From the NCBI GenBank assembly GCA_900752475.1, contig CAADVJ010000102.1, forward strand, positions 1 to 9,357: DNA of 9,357 nt, in the 5' to 3' direction. The stretch comes from an uncultured Collinsella sp. Its GTDB lineage: Bacteria; Actinomycetota; Coriobacteriia; Coriobacteriales; Coriobacteriaceae. Shown here piece after piece: positions 1 through 6,034 of this stretch. Below the pieces are notes generated by a model. The model was not told the origin of the DNA. It did not search any database and was given only the letters and a program-made list of their open reading frames with translations. Position numbers and translations under genes: made by a program. Position 1 is the stretch's first letter; every line of letters starts with the position of its first letter.

Positions 1-2
1 CC

Positions 3-1409
3 GATAAGGCCTTCGACCTCATCAACGAGGCCGGCGCCCGAGCTCGCATCGCCGCCAACCGCGCGCCCGAGCCGGTGCGCGAGGCCGAGCATCGCGTGGA
101 GGAGCTTAAGGCCGCCGCGCAGGAGGCCACCGAGAGCGACGACATGAACAAGGCCGCCGAGATCACCGAGCAGCAAAAGGCTGCCGAGATTGAGCTCGCC
201 GAGGCCAAGGCTGCCTGGACGGCCGAGCTCGACGCCAGCCCGCTCACCATCGATGTCTCCCAGATTGCCGACATCGTGTCCGTGACCTCGGGCGTGCCGG
301 TGTCCTCGCTCACCGAGAGCGAGAGCCGCCGCCTGCTGCAGGCCGAAAGCGTGCTCAAGACGCGCATCATCGGTCAGGACGAGGCCGTCGAGGCCGTTGC
401 CAAGGCCGTGCGCCGCAGCCGCTCGCCGCTCAAGGACCCGCGTCGCCCCGGCGGCAGCTTTATCTTCCTGGGCCCCACCGGCACGGGCAAAACCGAGCTC
501 GCCAAGACGCTCGCCGAGTATCTCTTTGGCAGCAAGGACGCGCTCATCAGCTTCGATATGTCGGAGTTTGGCAGTGAGTTCGAGGTCTCCAAGCTCATCG
601 GTAGCCCCCCGGGCTATGTGGGCCACGACGAGGGCGGCCAGCTCACCAAGGCTGTTCGCCGTCACCCGTACTCGGTCGTGCTGTTCGACGAGATCGAGAA
701 GGCGCACCCCGACATCTTCAATATCCTGCTGCAGGTGCTGGAGGAGGGTCGTCTGACCGATAGCCAGGGCAAGACGGTTGACTTCCGCAACACCGTGATC
801 ATCATGACGTCAAACGTGGGCGCCCGCGAGATCGCGCAGGATGCGAGCGTTGGCTTTGGCACCACCGGCGAGCAGGGCCTCACCTCGAGTGAGATCAAGG
901 GTCGTGCGATGGGCGAGCTCAAGCGCCTGTTCCGCCCCGAGCTGCTCAACCGTATCGACGACATTGTGGTGTTCCAGAAGCTCTCGGGCGAGAATCTCAC
1001 CAAGATCGCGCACCTGCTGGTGGACGACCTGCGTCAGCGTTTGATTGCCAACGGCATGAACATCAAGCTCACCGATGCGGCCTATGACAAGATCGTGGCC
1101 GAGGGCACCGACCTCACCAACGGTGCGCGTCCGCTGCGCCGTGCTATTCAAAAGCTCATCGAGGACCCGCTGTCCGAGGAGCTCCTGGCCGGCGAGTGGG
1201 GCGAGGGCGATACCGTCCTGTGCGACGTGGCCGATGGCAAGTTTGTCTTTAGCCACGGCACGGGCGAGATCCCGGCACCGCGTCCGGCGGGCACGCTCGG
1301 TGGCGATACCGCCCCGGCGGCACCGCACACCGGCAACGCCGCGCCCGTGAGCGGCGGCGTGACCTCGGGCCCCGGCGGCATGATGCAAGCCGGCTCCGGC
1401 GCGCTGTAG
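3..1409 (+). CDS. clpC: ATP-dependent Clp protease ATP-binding subunit ClpC, C-terminal part (partial at left edge)
   Basis: This is the C-terminal 468 residues of a class I Clp/Hsp100 unfoldase. The reading frame is open from base 3 and the true start lies off the left edge. The family uses ATP to unfold proteins and thread them into ClpP in the cytoplasm. Visible in order: the end of the first AAA+ domain (DKAFDLINEAGARARI, bases 3-50), a short UVR-like coiled middle domain (about 75-220), and the second AAA+ domain. That domain has Walker A GPTGTGKT (471-494), Walker B VVLFDE (675-692), arginine finger in LLNRID (Arg at 951) and sensor 2 GARPLRR (1122-1142). A VGF tripeptide (849-857) matches the ClpP-docking loop, so it is unlikely to be ClpB. 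The short middle domain also favours ClpC over ClpB. The last 45 or so residues are a Gly/Pro/Ala-rich tail longer than in Bacillus ClpC. Function is confident; tail role unknown. Confidence 0.93.
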   Translation, partial: DKAFDLINEAGARARIAANRAPEPVREAEHRVEELKAAAQEATESDDMNKAAEITEQQKAAEIELAEAKAAWTAELDASPLTIDVSQIADIVSVTSGVPVSSLTESESRRLLQAESVLKTRIIGQDEAVEAVAKAVRRSRSPLKDPRRPGGSFIFLGPTGTGKTELAKTLAEYLFGSKDALISFDMSEFGSEFEVSKLIGSPPGYVGHDEGGQLTKAVRRHPYSVVLFDEIEKAHPDIFNILLQVLEEGRLTDSQGKTVDFRNTVIIMTSNVGAREIAQDASVGFGTTGEQGLTSSEIKGRAMGELKRLFRPELLNRIDDIVVFQKLSGENLTKIAHLLVDDLRQRLIANGMNIKLTDAAYDKIVAEGTDLTNGARPLRRAIQKLIEDPLSEELLAGEWGEGDTVLCDVADGKFVFSHGTGEIPAPRPAGTLGGDTAPAAPHTGNAAPVSGGVTSGPGGMMQAGSGAL

Positions 1410-1434
1410 GGCGTGGCGACAATTTGATACGCGC

Positions 1435-1469
1435 AATCGAGGCGCTCTGGCAAGGGCGCCTCGATTTGT
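1435..1469 (+). terminator. hairpin terminator candidate after clpC
   Basis: A perfect 11-bp inverted repeat (AATCGAGGCGC at 1435-1445 with GCGCCTCGATT at 1456-1466) and a 10-base loop begins 26 bases after the clpC stop. The downstream strand ends in GATTTGT, so the U-tract is short. It fits an intrinsic terminator for clpC, but a weak or processed 3' end is also possible. Confidence 0.65.
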
Positions 1470-1604
1470 AGAACTGCGAAGTTGTGACCGTTACGCTATG
1501 CGGTCCACCGTTAGCCGATGATGCGAGGGCGCTCGGCGTTTTCGACTGGTTTATGCACGTAAAGTCTGGGAATATACAAGGCGCATGTCTTACTGTCTAA
1601 CCAG
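1470..1604 (+). promoter_or_regulatory. clpC-pepD intergenic gap with weak pepD promoter candidate
   Basis: No gene is visible in this gap. The pepD promoter should lie here because the clpC hairpin sits at its left end. The best sigma-70-like match is TTTATG (1550-1555), a 17-base spacer and TATACA (1573-1578). Both hexamers deviate clearly from consensus. No operator or riboswitch could be recognised. Confidence 0.25.
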
Positions 1605-1622
1605 TTGCGCCAAGGAGGCACC

Positions 1623-3080
1623 ATGGACTACAAGATTACCGGCTACGAGCCCGCCCAGCTGTTCCATTTCTTTGAGGAGGTCAGCGCGATCCCCCGTGGG
1701 TCTGGCAACGAGAAGGGCATCAGCGATTTCCTGGTTGCGTTTGCCAAGGAGCGCGGCCTCGATGTGTACCAGGACGAGGTCTACAACGTTATCATTCGCA
1801 AGCCCGCATCTGCCGGTGCCGAGAATGCCCCGACCGTGATGCTGCAGGGCCATATCGATATGGTGTGCGACAAGCTGGGTTCCGTCGAGCACGACTTTAC
1901 GACCGATGGTATCGATCTGGTCGTCAAGGACGGCGTCCTCACCGCTAACGGCACCACTCTGGGCGCCGACAACGGCATCGCCGTCGCTCTGATGCTCACT
2001 GTTCTCGATGACGATTCGATCGTTCACCCCGCCCTCGAGTGCGTATTCACCACCGACGAGGAGACTGGCCTGGTCGGCGCCGAGACGCTCGACAAGTCCC
2101 AGATTAGCGCCCGCACCATGATTAACCTCGACTCCGAGGAAGAGGGCGTTGCCACCGTCAGCTGCGCCGGCGGTGTCGTCGTTACCTACACCTGCCCGAT
2201 CACGCGCGAGCACAAGACCGGTAGCACCCTCACGCTCGACATCTCCGGCCTGCTGGGCGGCCACTCCGGCAGCGATATCAACCTGGAGCGCGGCAACGGC
2301 AACCTCATCATGGCCCGCATCATCGACCGCCTGATGGTTGCCGGCGAGCCCGCCATCGTTAGCTTTAACGGCGGCACCAAGGACAACGCCATCAACCGTG
2401 AGTGCAAGGCCGTTCTGGTCTACGCCGACCACGCTGCAGCCGAGGCCGCGGCCCAGATCGCAAAGGGCATCATCGCCGACGTTACTGCCGAGCTCGAGGT
2501 CTTCGACCCCGGCTTTACCTGCACAGTTGAGATTGCCGACAACACTGAGGTCGAGGCCATGGACCAGAAGTCCGCGCTTGCCCTCATCCGCGCCCTGCGT
2601 CTTGCCCCCAACGGTGTGATCCGCCGCAACGTCGCCACCGACGGCTCCGTCGAGGTTTCCTCCAACATCGGCGTGGTCGCCACCTCCGATGACGAGGTCA
2701 AGATTATGCTGTCCCCGCGCTCTTCGATCACCTCGCTGCAGAACGAGTTCAAGGACCGTCTGCAGACGCTGGCCGATGTCCTGGGCTTCGACGCCAAGTT
2801 TGAGTTTGAGTATCCCGGCTGGAGCTATGCCGAGCATTCGCCGGTCCGCGAAGTCTTTGTCGAGAGCTATCGAGAGCTCTTTGGCTCCGAGCTGCGCATC
2901 GAGTCCATTCACGCCGGCCTTGAGTGCGGCCTGTTTGCCGAGGCTCTGCACGGCCTGGACGCCATCGCCGTGGGCCCGACGCTCTCCGATGTCCATACCC
3001 CGGACGAGAGCATGGAGCTCGCTTCTGCCGAGCGCTTCTACGAGCTGCTCATCGACGTCCTCAAGCGCCTCGCTGCGTAA
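1623..3080 (+). CDS. pepD: Aminoacyl-histidine dipeptidase (peptidase D, M20C family)
   Basis: The 485-residue product equals the length of E. coli PepD and belongs to the M20C di-zinc peptidases. The family hydrolyses Xaa-His dipeptides such as carnosine, and other dipeptides, in the cytoplasm. The metal-site motifs are all present: LQGHIDMV (His77, Asp79), GADNGIA (bridging Asp116), TTDEETGL (catalytic Glu146, ligand Glu147), NLDSEE (Asp170) and, near the C-terminus, SDVHTPDE (His458). GGHSG around residues 215-220 and HAGLECG match the lid/dimerisation part of the fold. The ATG at 1623 is chosen because AAGGAGG (1612-1618) lies just upstream; a TTG at 1605 would place this ribosome site inside the gene. 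It appears monocistronic, with its own terminator. The exact dipeptide preference cannot be read from sequence. Confidence 0.93.
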   Translation: MDYKITGYEPAQLFHFFEEVSAIPRGSGNEKGISDFLVAFAKERGLDVYQDEVYNVIIRKPASAGAENAPTVMLQGHIDMVCDKLGSVEHDFTTDGIDLVVKDGVLTANGTTLGADNGIAVALMLTVLDDDSIVHPALECVFTTDEETGLVGAETLDKSQISARTMINLDSEEEGVATVSCAGGVVVTYTCPITREHKTGSTLTLDISGLLGGHSGSDINLERGNGNLIMARIIDRLMVAGEPAIVSFNGGTKDNAINRECKAVLVYADHAAAEAAAQIAKGIIADVTAELEVFDPGFTCTVEIADNTEVEAMDQKSALALIRALRLAPNGVIRRNVATDGSVEVSSNIGVVATSDDEVKIMLSPRSSITSLQNEFKDRLQTLADVLGFDAKFEFEYPGWSYAEHSPVREVFVESYRELFGSELRIESIHAGLECGLFAEALHGLDAIAVGPTLSDVHTPDESMELASAERFYELLIDVLKRLAA

Positions 3081-3086
3081 AGGTTG

Positions 3087-3117
3087 CGCTAGCAGCAGTC
3101 CGAGCCACGTGCTAGCG
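3087..3117 (+). repeat. 8-bp inverted repeat just after pepD
   Basis: CGCTAGCA (3087-3094) and TGCTAGCG (3110-3117) are perfect complements around a 15-base loop, starting 6 bases after the pepD stop. There is no T-tract behind it. It would sit directly upstream of the main terminator in the pepD mRNA and may only be a 3'-end structure. Confidence 0.5.
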
Positions 3118-3135
3118 GATTGCAAATGACATTAT

Positions 3136-3184
3136 GAGAGGGGGCACCCGGTCTTTTGCGACGGGTGTCCCCTCTCTTTTGTTT
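3136..3184 (+). terminator. strong intrinsic terminator of pepD
   Basis: A 15-bp stem joins GAGAGGGGGCACCCG (3136-3150) to CGGGTGTCCCCTCTC (3162-3176) with one G-T wobble and an 11-base loop, followed by TTTTGTTT (3177-3184). This is a textbook rho-independent terminator for the plus strand. On the minus strand the hairpin is not followed by a T-tract, so it probably does not end hipA transcription efficiently. Confidence 0.92.
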
Positions 3185-3207
3185 GATAATTGCGAAATTA
3201 AGGCCAC

Positions 3208-4512
3208 CTAGTCCATTTCTGCCTTGATGAGGTCGAGGGTGCGCTGGCAGTTTTCGCGGACGGGGCCGAGCATATGCTCGCGCAGGTCCGCCATGCCGGG
3301 CAGATCGGCGTATTCGTCCATGACCTCTTCCATGCAAATGGGCACCTCGTAGGCGAGGTCCATCATGGTCGCAAAGCAAAACTTCTCGGATAGCCCGGCA
3401 TCGGTAAGCGCCGCCTCCAGCGCGGGGTCGCCCATACCGTGGTATCGGCGGATAGCGCCTGGACCGATGCGCCCCACACGATTTTCGCCGCCAACGCTCA
3501 TGGCAAGGCGCGCCCGGCGGCGCATGCGCTCGTATGCCAGCCCCGATGCGACATCGTACATTCGAGCCATCATGGCTGCGCCGTCGTTTCCAAGGAGCAG
3601 GGAATAGTTTTTCGCATGCGCATCCGGTGCGCCGATAATGGCGTTGAAGAACAGTATCTGCGTAAACAGATACAGGTTAAGTTGATGGTGGCTCGTATTT
3701 ACGAGGAGCTCTTGAATGTCGCGTGTGGTCGGGCCGCCGTCTGCCGTGTACTTTTGGGCGGGCATCACCCCAAGTGCCTGACAGAGGTCTTCTTGATGTA
3801 GGCGCCTGATCGTTCCGTCTTTGACTTTCACGCGGTCATAGCGCTCAACAATGAGGGCAGGTTCGTCCTCAAACATACGATATTCGACGTTTGCCGTTGC
3901 GATGCCGGCGCGCTGGGCGCTTTTCATGCAGACAAACTCATTGAGAGCCTCGAGTTTAAAACCGATAACGCCATTTTTGAAAATATGCGTCGTGGGCGAG
4001 GACCCCATGCATTCGCACCAGCGACCGTCCATGAGTGCGAGAGCGAACTTGCCCTGATTGCCTCCAAGTGACCAACTTTCATCTAGGCCCATCCACGATG
4101 CATTGCGGTCATCTCTGATCGACTTGAGGCGGAGAGCAATTTCGTGGTCGTCTATGGGGCGGTATTCGCCGGGGCGATGCAGGACGGCGTCGATATCTTC
4201 TTCGGCACAAAATTGCACGCCGCCCGGACAGTCGAGTCCGATACGGCTGAGTAGTGCGATGGGATTGTTGGGCCTAACGTCGAATTCCGCGGCAATCGCT
4301 TTTCGTTGGTCCTCGCTGTCGGGTAGAAGGCCAAACAGGTACGGATTCATGACCTGTTGTCCGTATGCGCGATTCGATACGGGTATGTTGGTCGATAGGG
4401 CTGGCCCGTCATAGTCATGATCGTAGGTAAAGCTGATAAGACCGCTCTCATCTTGCGTGAGCGTTCCAGCAGGCACGCCGCAAATAATGGTCCGAAGTGA
4501 TGTTCTGGCCAT
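3208..4512 (-). CDS. hipA: HipA-type Ser/Thr kinase toxin
   Basis: The 434-residue protein is close to the length of E. coli HipA (440), with the usual N-terminal HipA_N/couple_hipA part (about 1-110) and a C-terminal kinase lobe. In E. coli this kinase phosphorylates glutamyl-tRNA synthetase, stalling translation and causing persistence. Visible kinase features: SLGGNQGK (148-155), aligning with the Gly-rich loop that carries the autophosphorylated Ser150, so Ser148 is the equivalent; ERYDR (223-227) in the nucleotide site; PDAHAKNYS (296-304) with catalytic Asp297; and MYDVAS (318-323) with metal ligand Asp320. No key residue is missing, so it looks active. It starts 3 bases after the hipB stop, with AAGGGA (4521-4526) as ribosome site inside the hipB end. 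Codon use looks less GC-biased than flanking genes, hinting at horizontal acquisition. The target in this host is unknown. Confidence 0.92.
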   Translation of the reverse strand: MARTSLRTIICGVPAGTLTQDESGLISFTYDHDYDGPALSTNIPVSNRAYGQQVMNPYLFGLLPDSEDQRKAIAAEFDVRPNNPIALLSRIGLDCPGGVQFCAEEDIDAVLHRPGEYRPIDDHEIALRLKSIRDDRNASWMGLDESWSLGGNQGKFALALMDGRWCECMGSSPTTHIFKNGVIGFKLEALNEFVCMKSAQRAGIATANVEYRMFEDEPALIVERYDRVKVKDGTIRRLHQEDLCQALGVMPAQKYTADGGPTTRDIQELLVNTSHHQLNLYLFTQILFFNAIIGAPDAHAKNYSLLLGNDGAAMMARMYDVASGLAYERMRRRARLAMSVGGENRVGRIGPGAIRRYHGMGDPALEAALTDAGLSEKFCFATMMDLAYEVPICMEEVMDEYADLPGMADLREHMLGPVRENCQRTLDLIKAEMD

Positions 4513-4515
4513 TGG

Positions 4516-4986
4516 CTATTTCCCTTCGGGCTTGGTTTTGCTAGATGCGTTTGCGGCAATCGAGACTCCGAGATTGGACATGGCGAAATCGGCGAAGACC
4601 TCGTCGTAGAGTGCGGATGTAAAGGGGACATCTGGAAGAGCCGGAATGGCGGTACTACGACGGTTGCGATGATGAGGACGTTGAGTGTGATGGCGCCTGG
4701 GGATGCTGCGAGGCAGCGGATTGGCATGCGGGGCGTCGACTGGTCGCTCGTTTTTCGCTTCGCCGATATCCCCTTGTGCTGCGAGTGCCAGTCCAAGAGC
4801 GTCGAAAATCGCCAGCAACTTGTCGAGTCGAATGCCGGTGGCGTCTCCTAGCTCGAGCGATGCGAGCAGGCGCTCCGAAACACCGGCCTTTTTGGCGAGG
4901 GCGGCACGGGTGAGACCCTGAGTCTCGCGTGCCTGGCGCACGTAGATGCCAGCTTGGCGCGGTGTGGTGATGGGAAGGGTATCCAC
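4516..4986 (-). CDS. hipB: HipB-type antitoxin, HTH_XRE repressor with long C-terminal tail
   Basis: The product has 156 residues with an XRE/Cro helix-turn-helix at about 11-70 (YVRQARETQGLTRAALAKKAGVSERLLASLE). HipB proteins bind HipA, neutralise it and repress their own operon as dimers. E. coli HipB has only 88 residues, so about 70 extra are present here: a basic His/Arg-rich linker (about 92-110) and a final segment (112-145, LPDVPFTSALYDEVFADFAM) that looks folded or peptide-like. The start is GTG at 4986, supported by AGGAG (minus strand, 4997-4993) six bases upstream. hipA follows after 3 bases, so the pair is probably translationally coupled. The role of the tail is unknown; a frameshifted fusion to another reading frame seems less likely, because the tail ends right at hipA as expected. 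Confidence 0.88.
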   Translation of the reverse strand: MDTLPITTPRQAGIYVRQARETQGLTRAALAKKAGVSERLLASLELGDATGIRLDKLLAIFDALGLALAAQGDIGEAKNERPVDAPHANPLPRSIPRRHHTQRPHHRNRRSTAIPALPDVPFTSALYDEVFADFAMSNLGVSIAANASSKTKPEGK

Positions 4987-5000
4987 GGCTATCTCCTAAC

Positions 5001-5070
5001 GTGCAGACTTTTGCATATCAGTATGACATGCAAAAGTCTGCACGAATAGGCATTATGCAAAACTCTGCAT
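5001..5070 (-). promoter_or_regulatory. hipBA operator: three 16-bp boxes at 27-bp phasing, two forming a perfect inverted repeat
   Basis: Box 1 GTGCAGACTTTTGCAT (5001-5016) and box 2 ATGCAAAAGTCTGCAC (5028-5043) are perfect reverse complements. Box 3 ATGCAAAACTCTGCAT (5055-5070) matches box 2 in 14 of 16 bases in direct orientation. Box centres are exactly 27 bp apart. Each box is itself nearly palindromic, with TGCA at both ends of the inner 14 bases, so each could hold one HipB dimer. The position directly in front of hipB fits autorepression. A CATAAT hexamer (minus strand, 5057-5052) overlaps box 3 and could be a -10, but no good -35 accompanies it. Boxes 1 and 2 would also fold as a 16-bp hairpin in the hipB leader RNA, immediately before the ribosome site. 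The operator role is inferred from position and the HipB family. Confidence 0.8.
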
Positions 5071-5109
5071 GAGACTCCTACATTGACGTTGGCTTATGAG
5101 AGACGTTTT

Positions 5110-5688
5110 TTATATCGCGAGGATCCCCAGATGCTCAAGCAAGATCTTAAGCCCGATGAGGACGAGCACGACGCCACCCACGATGGTGGCGGGCTTTTCG
5201 TAGCGCGCGCCAAAGGTGTGGCCGATCGCTACGCCGGCAACGGAGAAGACAAAGGTCGTGATGCCAATGAGCGACACGGCGGGAACGATATCGACCGAGA
5301 GCGCGGCAAACGAGATGCCCACGGCAAGCGCGTCAATCGAGGTGGCGATGGCAAGGATTAGATATTCGCCCAGGTCGATCTTTTCGGCATCCTTGCCGTC
5401 GCCTTCGTTCTCGTCCTCAGTAAAGGCTTCCCACAGCATCTTGCCGCCGATAAAGGCGAGCAGGATAAAGGCGATCCAGTGGTCGATGGGGCTGATGATG
5501 CCCATGAACTGGCTACCAAGGGCCCACCCAATTACGGGCATGCCGGCCTGGAAACCGCCAAAGAACAGGCCGAGTATCACGGCGACCTTAAGGTTGATCC
5601 TTTTCATGCCAAGGCCCTTGCAGATGGATACGGCAAAAGCGTCCATAGAAAGGCCGATAGCGAGCAACACGAGCTCTGCGAGTCCCAT
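5110..5688 (-). CDS. mntP: Manganese efflux pump MntP
   Basis: This 192-residue membrane protein (E. coli MntP: 188) is a small six-helix exporter of Mn2+ in the inner membrane. Hydrophobic segments lie at about 3-23, 35-58, 68-88, 107-130, 134-157 and 167-187. The two halves repeat the family motif: LSMDAFAVSI with Asp16 and TSIDALAVGIS with Asp119, acidic residues inside helices thought to carry the metal. A very acidic cytoplasmic loop (about 90-105, EDENEGDGKDAEK) separates the halves. The ATG at 5688 is chosen because GGGAG (minus strand, 5700-5696) stands 7 bases upstream and the protein then begins MGLAELVLLAIGLSMD, as in the family. Longer upstream reading would run through the riboswitch. 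No terminator is evident between its stop and hipB, so readthrough into hipBA is possible. Confidence 0.94.
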   Translation of the reverse strand: MGLAELVLLAIGLSMDAFAVSICKGLGMKRINLKVAVILGLFFGGFQAGMPVIGWALGSQFMGIISPIDHWIAFILLAFIGGKMLWEAFTEDENEGDGKDAEKIDLGEYLILAIATSIDALAVGISFAALSVDIVPAVSLIGITTFVFSVAGVAIGHTFGARYEKPATIVGGVVLVLIGLKILLEHLGILAI

Positions 5689-5741
5689 AGTCTGGCTCCC
5701 TCTCTGCGGGCGGGCCCGCGTGTACCTTTTGGGGGAGTAAC
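5689..5741 (-). promoter_or_regulatory. mntP ribosome site with possible sequestering stem
   Basis: After the terminator the leader contains UACUCCC (minus strand, 5739-5733), then a small hairpin GCGGG-CCCG-CCCGC (5719-5706), then the Shine-Dalgarno GGGAG (5700-5696). CUCCC can pair with GGGAG, closing a stem over the ribosome site. The same UACUCCC is also a perfect 7-base complement of GGGAGUA in the aptamer (5872-5866). A translational control layer is inferred, not shown. Confidence 0.45.
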
Positions 5742-5785
5742 AAAAAAGACCCGTGGCGTACGCGTTGCGCGCACAGCCACGAGTC
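5742..5785 (-). terminator. riboswitch-controlled intrinsic terminator of mntP
   Basis: On the minus strand GACTCGTGGC (5785-5776) pairs with GCCACGGGTC (5757-5748). The stem continues inward, after one bulged T, as GTGCGCG/CGCGTAC with a CAA loop, for about 17 bp in all. Six Ts follow directly (5747-5742). The left arm contains the 3' strand of aptamer P1, so aptamer and terminator exclude each other. Confidence 0.9.
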
Positions 5786-5876
5786 TCGTTCATTAAGGCA
5801 AGCCAGGCCGCATCGGCCAGTGTGTTGACTTGCCGCGTCACCGGAGGCGAACCCGATCACGCGACTACTCCCTCAT
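5779..5876 (-). ncRNA. yybP-ykoY-type manganese riboswitch aptamer
   Basis: On the minus strand a roughly 98-base element carries the landmarks of this class. P1 is AUGAG (5876-5872) paired with CUCGU (5783-5779). The conserved L1 follows as GGAGUAG (5871-5865). P2 has CGCGU/ACGCG then AUCGG/CCGGU. P3 has GGCAAG/CUUGCC with an inner GGCC/GGCC hairpin. L3 carries the conserved AACGAGA just before the 3' strand of P1. The class senses Mn2+ by docking L1 on L3 and often controls mntP, which is exactly the downstream gene here. The 3' strand of P1 is shared with the terminator, so metal binding should favour readthrough and raise MntP when Mn2+ is high. Assigned by reading motifs, not by covariance search. 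Confidence 0.9.
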
Positions 5877-5880
5877 TTAT

Positions 5881-5965
5881 GCGAATCCCGATGCTACCAC
5901 ATGAACAGCTGATTTGGGTTGGGCTCTCAGCTGTGTTCGCTCATTCTGTAAGCATCGGATTTCGC
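5881..5965. repeat. nested inverted repeat in the mntP-disA gap
   Basis: The outer arms GCGAATCCCGATGC (5881-5894) and GCATCGGATTTCGC (5952-5965) are complementary in 12 of 14 positions. Inside, ACAGCTGA (5905-5912) and TCAGCTGT (5927-5934) are perfect complements. The element lies just upstream of the Mn2+ riboswitch on the minus strand and 69 bases before disA on the plus strand. It could be a protein-binding region for the divergent promoters or a folded leader of disA. No known motif was recognised. Confidence 0.55.
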
Positions 5966-6034
5966 AAGCGCCGCAGGGACAAACCGTGAGAAACTATTTA
6001 GCGTTTATGGAGCGTATACGATGGGAGCGATGCC

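Noticed and set aside
1605..1622. TTG start six codons upstream for pepD
   Set aside because: It would put the AAGGAGG ribosome site inside the coding region. The ATG at 1623 has ideal context and gives the family length.
1590..3125. 511-codon open frame on the minus strand opposite pepD
   Set aside because: It mirrors pepD, whose protein has all M20C motifs. Long antisense open frames are common in GC-rich genes, and the translation is low-complexity with no recognisable domain.
5001..5070. CRISPR-like short repeat array
   Set aside because: There are only three 16-bp boxes in mixed orientation with 11-bp spacers, far too short for CRISPR. An operator explains it better.
5083..5116. Plus-strand promoter TTGACG ... 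TATATC
   Set aside because: The spacer is 22 bases and transcription would run antisense into mntP with no gene to express.
5083..5361. Plus-strand open frame covering the 3' part of mntP
   Set aside because: The translation is a charged low-complexity product (DGGGDGKD-like) antisense to the well-supported membrane protein MntP.
5725..5800. A second, plus-strand yybP-ykoY-like element (GGGGGAGTAAC ... GAGTCTCGTT)
   Set aside because: It is the complement of the minus-strand anti-aptamer and terminator. It lacks the paired P2/P3 arms and faces no metal gene.
5689..5841. N-terminal extension of mntP (243-residue version)
   Set aside because: The extension would translate the riboswitch and terminator. 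The family start MGLAEL with its own Shine-Dalgarno lies at 5688.
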